Shown here: piece after piece, positions 56,640 through 64,000 of the stretch
Layout: every line of letters begins with the position of its first letter
How positions within the stretch are numbered: the first letter of the stretch is position 1
Assembly (NCBI RefSeq): GCF_037126465.1
Contig: NC_088201.1
Span: forward strand, 81,496,273 to 81,560,272
Direction: 5' to 3'
DNA from: Ornithodoros turicata
Taxonomy: Eukaryota; Arthropoda; Arachnida; Ixodida; Argasidae
Length of the DNA stretch: 64,000 bases
Program-made: the position numbers and the translations under genes
The notes under the pieces: generated by a model
What the model saw: the letters and a program-made list of their open reading frames with translations, nothing else
Databases searched by the model: none
Told to the model about the DNA's origin: nothing

Positions 56640-56835
56640 ATCTTTTTTGTCCTCAGGAAGACCGTGCCACTGTCGAAACGTCGACCATTCTTTTTTCTAT
56701 GTGTTAAATTGCCCATTAAATAAATTAGTTTTTGTTAACGTTCCTGTAATCTGTAGTCCAAGTCTTATTATTTCACTTTTATTCAACTTCGTAGCCGTCT
56801 GATATATTAACCTATTTGTTCTATATATATATAAT
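56640..56835 (+). mobile_element. Retroelement tail with hammerhead-like core
   Basis: CTCAGGA (56652-56658), AGACC, a loop and GTCGAAACGTC (56672-56682) match the order of the hammerhead core carried by Penelope-like elements (CUGANGA, stem, GAAAC, GUC) except one base in the first box. A/T-rich sequence and TA runs surround it. The assignment to Penelope is an inference. Confidence 0.35.
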
Positions 56836-59574
56836 ATAGAATGTTTGAGTTAAGGCAATAGTGTGGGCAAGTTCCCATTCATAGAATATTTACACGCTTA
56901 ATAATGCCATTACGTATGGGGTGTCATAATCGGTGAGGCAGAGTCATGAGATTGGAAGTAGCCAGTGAATGTTACAAGTGTAAATGTTCACGAAACCGCT
57001 GCGAGTTTAGAATATGACAACAACCGCAGTATAAAGCTACCCGTGAAGAAACACGAGACTCCTCAACGGAAATAATGGTTCTCCATTCGGTTATCCCAAA
57101 ACCAGAAAGTAAGTGCAAGTTAGCGAGAGCGTCCACATTTGGTAGCGACAGTCAAAGAAATCCAACTGTCGACACTCTATGAATTCTCGAACGATTACTT
57201 ATATGCTACGTTCCCAAAGGAGCCGGTATTCCAGACGGTGAAGCGACGCGAGGGCAAAGACTCGCTACCTGTGGCTATCGCGTAGCGACACCAAAGATGC
57301 ACTCGCGACAAAAGCAGGATCAGAACACTGTACTCATCATGTCGTTTAAAATGCGTGTAGTTCCTCTAACACACCTCACATAATGTCACTGTAGGTATTT
57401 CTACCTTTGCACACAATAAGAACACGCGCAAACGTGATCATGAAGGAAGTACTGTGTTGTTCAGTGCATACATCAAGCGCACAAATTTGTGCACTGATTT
57501 CTGTGTTCTGCTATAACTGCATAATACTCTTTGCGTCTTTTGCACTAGCCCTTGTAACACCGGGCATCTTCACTACAGCACTGCATACGTTTTTCATGGG
57601 TATATCGAAGTTTCCTAACATTTTATTACCTCTTCTGCACTCACAGAGCATCGGCAAGTTATGTGATTGCTTCCTGCGACATTGGGTGTCCTAATGGATC
57701 CCATGGAGTGAATTTATACACATTTACACACAATTGCTTGTTTGAAATAGCCCGACGCATGCAAAATCGCCTTAATTTTTGTGCTTGATATAGTAGAGTC
57801 AAAACTGTCGCAATTACTAGTTGTATTACATTTCCATGTGCCAACGTATCAGCGAGATGGTGATTTCACGCACTCCTTCGGTGGCTCGCTAGTTTGGGAA
57901 TACTCGAGCGAGAAGCGCGACATTCTCACGCTCTCGCGTGTCAAAACCGCTCGTTCTGGAACGTAAGCTTAAATTGTGTCGGCACGAGCAAAAGTAGTAG
58001 CAACAGCGAGAAACATACAGATCAAGCCAACATTCGCACGAAAAAGACACGAACGTTTACCGGCTAAAGCAGCCTCAAAATTTGCTGATGGTACACAGAA
58101 GCGGCCATACCTAGTAAACAAATACAAAGGTCCGAATTTGTTCAATACGAAACAACTAAAGTGAAGTACTCGCGAGCACATTTACCAATGTATTCAACCA
58201 CTCACAAAACAGCAATACTCTACCTCATTGCGGTATCCAAAGCCTAGTCATAAACTGTATCCAATCCGTAATCCAGTAGCGACCATCACCAACGAGGAGA
58301 ACGCAAAGAGAACCACCGGAACCATAGTAGACGAAGCCCCACTGCACGATAATCCAATAAAAAGCTGCAGACGACTCTGTTTTGCCGTTCGCAGACGGAC
58401 GAAGGCGGGAAGCACACACAGAAGCGGCTTTCCTTCGGAGACCCGCCGAGAAATTGGAGGTCCGTCAAATAGCGCGGGGAACTGAGTCGCTTTCTTTTTC
58501 TGCCCCTAAGCAGCAAGCGTGACCGCCCCCTTCAATTCTATTCTCTCCTCCTTTATTGCCTTGAGCCGAATTTTGTTGTTGTGCCGTTCACCCATTTGCT
58601 TTTTCGATGGGTTCCGTGGGAGAGCCTTTTTAAAATGTCCGGGGCTTTTCGGAATGCAGAGTAGCGTGCTTCTTTACGGCTAAAACAGCCAGAAACGAAA
58701 ATGCGTAACAAAATTTACAGTGTTTTGAAGGATCGTTGTCCAGGAATTAAGCCTGGTAACAGCATCACCCAAAACAGATCGCTAAAACAAACGAAAAGGT
58801 ACGCTGCATTAGATGATGCGTCACCCTTGGTTAACAGGTAGCACCGAGGAGCTCCGTGTGGAACCTTTCCAATCCTTAACCTACATCGATAGCCTGTCAG
58901 AACTGCAATTACGAAATTATCCTCGCCAACTTGACCGAGCTCTTATCAATGTTCCACCTAAAACCGCCGACACGTCGGAATGACGTGCAAGGGATATAGA
59001 TACACATTGCTTCCTTGCCGCAAACTTACAACAACAAAGGTGGTAAAAAGTCGGCAGTGACTGCTAAGAGAGTACAAGAAAATTCAGGAAGTAACGGCAG
59101 CAGGTGTTTCGATGAAATCTGGTTGTAAAAAAACTTTTCAGTTGTCGCCCGCTCCATGTACGAGGAAAAGAAAGGACAAGGCCGTCGGATAGGTTTATCT
59201 TACGAGGCAGGGACTGATAGACGCCCGGCTGCTGGTCGCCTATCAGATAGTAGAGAGGTTATGCACGTGACAGCAGAGTGCATGAAAGGGCTGTTGGACG
59301 TGAGTTGTCGCTTCCCGGACTTCAGCAGGCTAAACGAAAACTCTACTGTGTGGCGGGTCTGTGGATCTGGACGGCAGTCATGAAATGCCAACCCCGTGCC
59401 TAGAGAGCAAACGCCAGGTTGCCGGTTGCACTGAAAGCCTGTCCAGGAGAGAATATAGGAAATGTAGCCAGGTAGAAAAGAGGAGTACGAAAGAAACCGA
59501 AATAGACGGATATTCATCATAGCAGACGGTGCACTTTCAAGCGATGTTGTTTATTCCCTCAATTAAATAGTTAA
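56836..59574. other. No gene established
   Basis: Mixed sequence without splice-bounded coding frames, TIRs or tRNA motifs that I could recognise. A G/C-richer stretch at 58260-58520 may be regulatory. Confidence 0.35.
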
Positions 59575-59735
59575 TTCATTATAGGTAATTAGTCATCTAG
59601 TAGCTACATACCCTCTTCGAGAGGATGTCTGCCTTGCCGTATAACCCACCTGCAAAAACGGTATCTCTAACTGCTGCTCTCGTAGCTTTTTATTTTAAAA
59701 AATCGAAAGTATATAAAGATCACCGTGTACATCGC
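59575..59735 (-). repeat. Foldback-family fragment
   Basis: TTCATTATAGGTAATTAGTC, GAGAGGATGTCTGCCTTGCC and GCTGCTCTCGTAGCTTTTTA match the arm of the element at 36374 (inverted). Only one arm is present. Confidence 0.5.
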
Positions 59736-61865
59736 CCACTATACATGCACTAGCGAGGCAAGCAAGATCCACGCGCAATGCCATTCGTAAGTCTCACGCC
59801 ACTCTAAGGTGACGAAGCCTTCGTCGCCATGCTATCCCCCGTCACAGAAATGCGTCCTTCGATGCGAGGACCGGTTCCTTCTCTATGAAGAACCAATACT
59901 ACTTTTACTTATCCTCCATTTTATTGCGGCGAGCCCTTCCGCGTAACATAACGCAACCTCTGAACGGGGTCTGATTCATAACTATGGTGTCCCATTCAGA
60001 AAACGGAAACCTAGCTGAAAAAAAAAGCGACGCCCACATCGCGTACGAGGGGAACGCGTAAAGCAGCGTCTGAATCAACGGGCGGGTGCTCGCTACTTGC
60101 TTTACTACTGGATGCAGGATCCTGGATCTGTTGTTGTTGTGGGTGGGTGGGTGGGTGGGTGGAGCGAGGAGGTTAGAACAAGTAGGATACTGAGTGAGGA
60201 AAATCGATGCCCAACAGAACATCCGTAGAAGGGTATCAGATACAGCGTTTGCTCAGTATAGAAAAACGCGACATACTGGAACGCACTGAAGATTCTGTCG
60301 CCAACGAAATGCTTTATGGGAAAATCCTTATGTGCGCGAATATTTAGACATTGGTGTCAATGATACAGCCTCATACACATGACTGAAAAAGATATGCGAG
60401 TGCCTTGCGCTTCCGCGCTGCACGTGCCCTTCGCGTATTCCTCGAAAGTATTGCCCCGCAGAGAATTTTGCGTTGGAAAGCTAACAAAAAGTCGTCAAGC
60501 GACGAGATCCCGCGGTCTGACTTCCGCACGAAAAGATAACATACGCTGAGGACTGCGATTCACGAAAACGCGCGAAGAACTGGCAGCCAGCAATAGAGAC
60601 GTTGTTGGAACTTTATTGGGTTAACAAAGGAAATCCTTCCCACTGTCCCTGTGGAACACGGAGCAACTACTCCACCATTTCTGGTTCTTCCAGGGCTAGA
60701 CTGCTTAATGGATGTAAATCAGCGCAAGAAGCCGACCACATCAAAGTCACTTAGACTAAACTGAAATTATTTGGATCTCCAGTAATATCAGTTCATCCTT
60801 CAAATAAGTATTTTATCAATGTAACTATATTACGCTTCGAGCACGCGCTTTTCCGTCACCTTACGGTGAATGCAGCACGTATTAAAGGCAGCTGGTACAT
60901 AAGCGATAATCAGCGTCGTGGCTGGAAAGCGACAACCTCACGAGGAACGACGATGATTGCACGTGCAAACGTGGTGAAAATACACGAGTTGCACTATTTA
61001 CCTTAGTACCTCCTGCGCTGCACCTGGGTTTCTCCCCATATTAGCTCTCTTTAGTGAAACCACGCTACACCACGCAAGTGAAGAAAAAAGGTACCCCACA
61101 TAAGCTCGACATGGAACTCAGGTGACAGAACAGCACTCCTCTTTGCTGGCCAACTGAACTGGAGACTGACACGATATCGTGCACGAAAGAAATACGGGGG
61201 AAAAGCTTGTGTGCTTTAAAAGAGCGTTTCCAAAACCGCATGTACACAGCTGAGCCAGAGGCGGCGCGGAGGAAATGGTGACTAAACAATACAGGAAAGG
61301 AGTCAAAGTCATGACCTCAGCTGACCCTCACGCGAGGACAATGCGTTTTGTGTCCCGCAAGCATGCAGCTGAGAAGGGGTGCTGCGCCGACCTTGACAAA
61401 CTCCGTTTTTCCAGGTACAGGCCACAAGACCTTTCTCGCGGTCGGAGCCTTTTTGATTGGAAAAGTTTCTAACGACTTTTTTTTACCCGCCAAGGATGCG
61501 CCCAATGAATGACTGCTAGCTCCGTACCCGTTGGTGAATGACAGAAGGAAACGTATTTATGCGGGAATGTCGATGCGAGGTAAAAAGTTCGTGGTGGACG
61601 AGGGAGCGTCTGGACTTTCCCTTTGTCCACCCGCCGGTAATTGGTGTGCGCGCCCCTCCTTCGAAGGACATCCACGCTCGAATAGCTGGGAAAGACAATC
61701 GTTTTGCTTGGGTAGATTAGGCCTAGCATTAAAGAAGAGCCCCACGACAAACCGAATAGAATATGGTACGTTTAAGCTGATCGGTGCAGCATGCTAATTT
61801 GCTGGGGTAAGGAGACTTTGAAGAACTGGTGGTTTGACGAGGGTGAATGAGACGAAGCACTGGGA
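59736..61865. other. No gene established
   Basis: Only short frames. A (GGGT)n run occurs at 60139-60161. Nothing else recognised. Confidence 0.4.
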
Positions 61866-61980
61866 TTAAAGAATGGCGGATGATGAAAAGGCACCAGCGA
61901 TGGGATTAAAACCCGGAACCTCCGATTTCCGCTCAGAGGTGCTAGTAAACCACATCATGCTAGCTACTTTCTCATCAACA
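61866..61980 (-). mobile_element. tRNA-derived SINE, copy B
   Basis: On the minus strand: GTAGCTAGCATGATGTGG, then CCGGGTTTTAATCCCATCGC (B-box region) and TGGTGCCTTTTCATCATCCG then CCATTC. Same family as 51505. Confidence 0.6.
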
Positions 61981-62085
61981 TGCTGCAACTGGTAGAACCT
62001 CTGACAGGAAATCAAGAGTGTGACATCGAACCCCACTGGTGGAGCCTTTTCATCAACTGTTATTCTGTAATCCAAGTATTTAACT
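61981..62085 (+). mobile_element. tRNA-derived SINE, copy C
   Basis: On the plus strand: AACTGGTAGAACCTCTGACA, then GACATCGAACCCCACTGGTG (B-box region) and GAGCCTTTTCATCAACTGTT then ATTC. It stands head to head with copy B. Confidence 0.55.
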
Positions 62086-64000
62086 GTGCGTTGTTCGGCT
62101 TCAGTGTTGTGTTATCTCCTTTATGTTCCACTACCTCATCATTGCCTACATGAGAGCACTTAGGTTGCTCTGCAAGCGTGTTATGCTCAAAGGAGCCTCA
62201 CGCATGCATATCATGCATTTCCTCATGCGTATCCATTAATGAATCGCTGTGGCTAACCTTCCGTGACCCGGAGGAATGAAAATGTCCAACTTGGATCACC
62301 AAGAGCAACCAACAAAATATTCGTTCGTGTAAATTAACCACGTACGTTGAATGATCCGGTCATTTACGTGTAACCAAACGTATGAAATGATTCGACTGAG
62401 ACTTTTGCAATAGTCCACGCACACAAAAACGATAAGAGCAGGTACCGCACAGCATGCCGCAACATACACACAGTAGAAGGGAGACTTTAGGGAAGCGTCA
62501 TGTGCGAAAAAAAAAACTCACAGCCTGGATCAACGACGCGTCCAGCGACGAGCGTTGCCTCAACAACAGCCACAGGCAGAAATTGGTGGCATCCTGGCGA
62601 AGGCGCTCGGCACTCCATAGCACCGACGTCGACTTTCTACGCAAGTGATCTGACCGCTTCTCTCGTAACTTGACCACACCGGTGTCCGCCGGGTTCACAC
62701 TCGGAGCATACATGACCGTTTATCCCAAAAACATCTACCTCGTCACACCAACCTCACCGCACATCCCGTTCCCCACGCGCGCCCACGAAGCACGCTGTTG
62801 CAAATGACAGAACGAAGACTGACGTTGGACCCCCCCCCTTCTGTCACATTTGCTTTCTTTCTTTCTTCAACAATCAGAAAGAGAGAGAAAGAAAAAAAAA
62901 AGAGACGGCGAGAAAGAGAGAGGAGAGATAAGAGGGATGGAGAGAGCCAATAAATAGAGCTTACCCCTATCGGCGAGATAAACCCTAATAAAGCGATAAG
63001 ACCAGTCAGTGTGTGGCCGCGGGGATGCAGATGGCAATCGGATGATAACGGTGTGGATGGGGATTTATTATATGATGCACAGCTGGTTGAGGTTTCCGGC
63101 GCGCTGCTGTCGATCGGCCTAAAAATGGCGCGAACTGGCCTTGGCAACTCCCTGTGGGCGCCAAACAACCGTCTTGGCTGTAGTGACGGAGCTTATGTAA
63201 ACTTCCGTTTTCAGCACTACAGGATTTATGAGGTGAGGGCGAAGGGACGGATCACTGAGGGCCAAAGCGCCGCACTGCGAATTGGCTCTTGTATACTAGA
63301 CGAGTACAAGGTGGATATACAATGTGCCACGTAATTTAAAGGGCAGTGCATTTTTTACTTTATCAAGGTTATGCATTACTTTGTGTGAAGTTGCGCTGTA
63401 TAATTTAGTATCGGTATCGCAAAGCACTGGGATCCACGCGATTTGAAATTGCCGCGCATAGAGACGTACGCGTAACGTCACGACGGTGTTCCCACCTATC
63501 GCCTGTCATCCTCGCTCCCACGTGACCACTCCAGAATGAACGTCGTACAACGCCACGCGAGCTCGGAATGGAAAACAAGATTCGGCTAAATAGCACAACC
63601 GCTTTGCACTTTTACGTATGCTGTATGCTTCATTACAGTACTATCTCATAGCAGGCGTATAGTGTCGGTTAGACAAGCACCTGTAATGTTGCTGCATGAC
63701 AAAGGGCATTTAGATGGAGCAGAGCCCATATATTTTAAGCACGCGGCTTTCCATCACGTTGTTGCAGCTACAGATAATCCGGTAGAAATAGGAATAAATG
63801 TCTGATTAAGGTCAGGAAGCGACTTTTCCTGGGATTTTCCGATTATCAAGCGTGCAAATTTGCTGCATGCTTCAACTATATAGATATTTTGCACTCCGAA
63901 ATGAACTTTCGTGAGTGACACTGAAGGTCACAAGGGCTGTTTCCTAAGTTGGAAACTGTAAGCTGGAACTTAACACGTATCATATACCAAAAAGCGGTAC
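62086..64000. other. No gene established
   Basis: A purine-rich run (GAGA, A-runs) lies at 62876-62945, preceded by a CTTT run. A plus-strand frame at 63011-63334 contains MARTGLGNSLWAPNNRLG followed by a GTGAGG site; it resembles a coding exon only weakly. Confidence 0.3.

Noticed and set aside
62743..63168. 141-codon minus-strand frame
   Set aside because: Composition is driven by CTTT/GAGA runs and serine/leucine repeats; no domain or splice context.

Overview
The window looks like arthropod nuclear DNA, most likely from a hard tick. This rests on a many-exon animal gene with GT/AG introns, very transposon-rich introns and intergenic DNA, tRNA-derived SINEs, and the mix of hAT, mariner, pogo/Tigger and non-LTR elements. 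No species was confirmed. There are no bacterial features, CRISPR arrays, rRNA genes or intact tRNA genes.

One host gene can be supported. It is the 3' part of a RhoGEF of the puratrophin-1 (PLEKHG4) family on the minus strand, from 52262 down to a stop codon at 23676. Sixteen exons were rebuilt by hand from splice sites and reading phase. They join into 2874 coding bases (957 codons plus stop). In order they give a spectrin-like helical region, a serine/proline-rich linker, a DH domain, a PH domain, the conserved post-PH motif MGIGNKPCLDIRPS, a poly-serine tail and a short C-terminus. The N-terminus, expected to carry a CRAL-TRIO domain, was not found and probably lies past the right edge. 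A 3'UTR of about 1.9 kb ending near 21.8 kb is likely.

Layout. 1-1986: unassigned. 1995-10954: one 9-kb hAT insertion with an exact 8-bp target duplication, a decayed transposase and 6.8 kb of unexplained interior. 10955-14880: a second, 1.4-kb hAT with exact duplication, and an inverted repeat pair. 14879-17272: a 5'-truncated non-LTR retrotransposon with a long open RT frame. 17572-20400: small inverted-repeat elements and a 1.3-kb TTGGCC-rich block. 20666-20818: a near-perfect hairpin. 21.8-52.3 kb: the RhoGEF gene, whose introns hold a CGGBP1-like hAT with its own MITEs, a ZBED-like hAT split by another hAT, Tigger elements, foldback elements, a 67-bp tandem array and a mariner relic. 52.3-64 kb: a hAT MITE, SINEs, a retroelement tail with a hammerhead-like core, and mostly unassigned DNA.

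The strongest new information is the set of hAT boundaries defined to the base: seven insertions with exact 8-bp duplications and two more with one mismatch, from at least four terminal-repeat groups. One group links a CGGBP1-like transposase to non-autonomous copies in the same gene.
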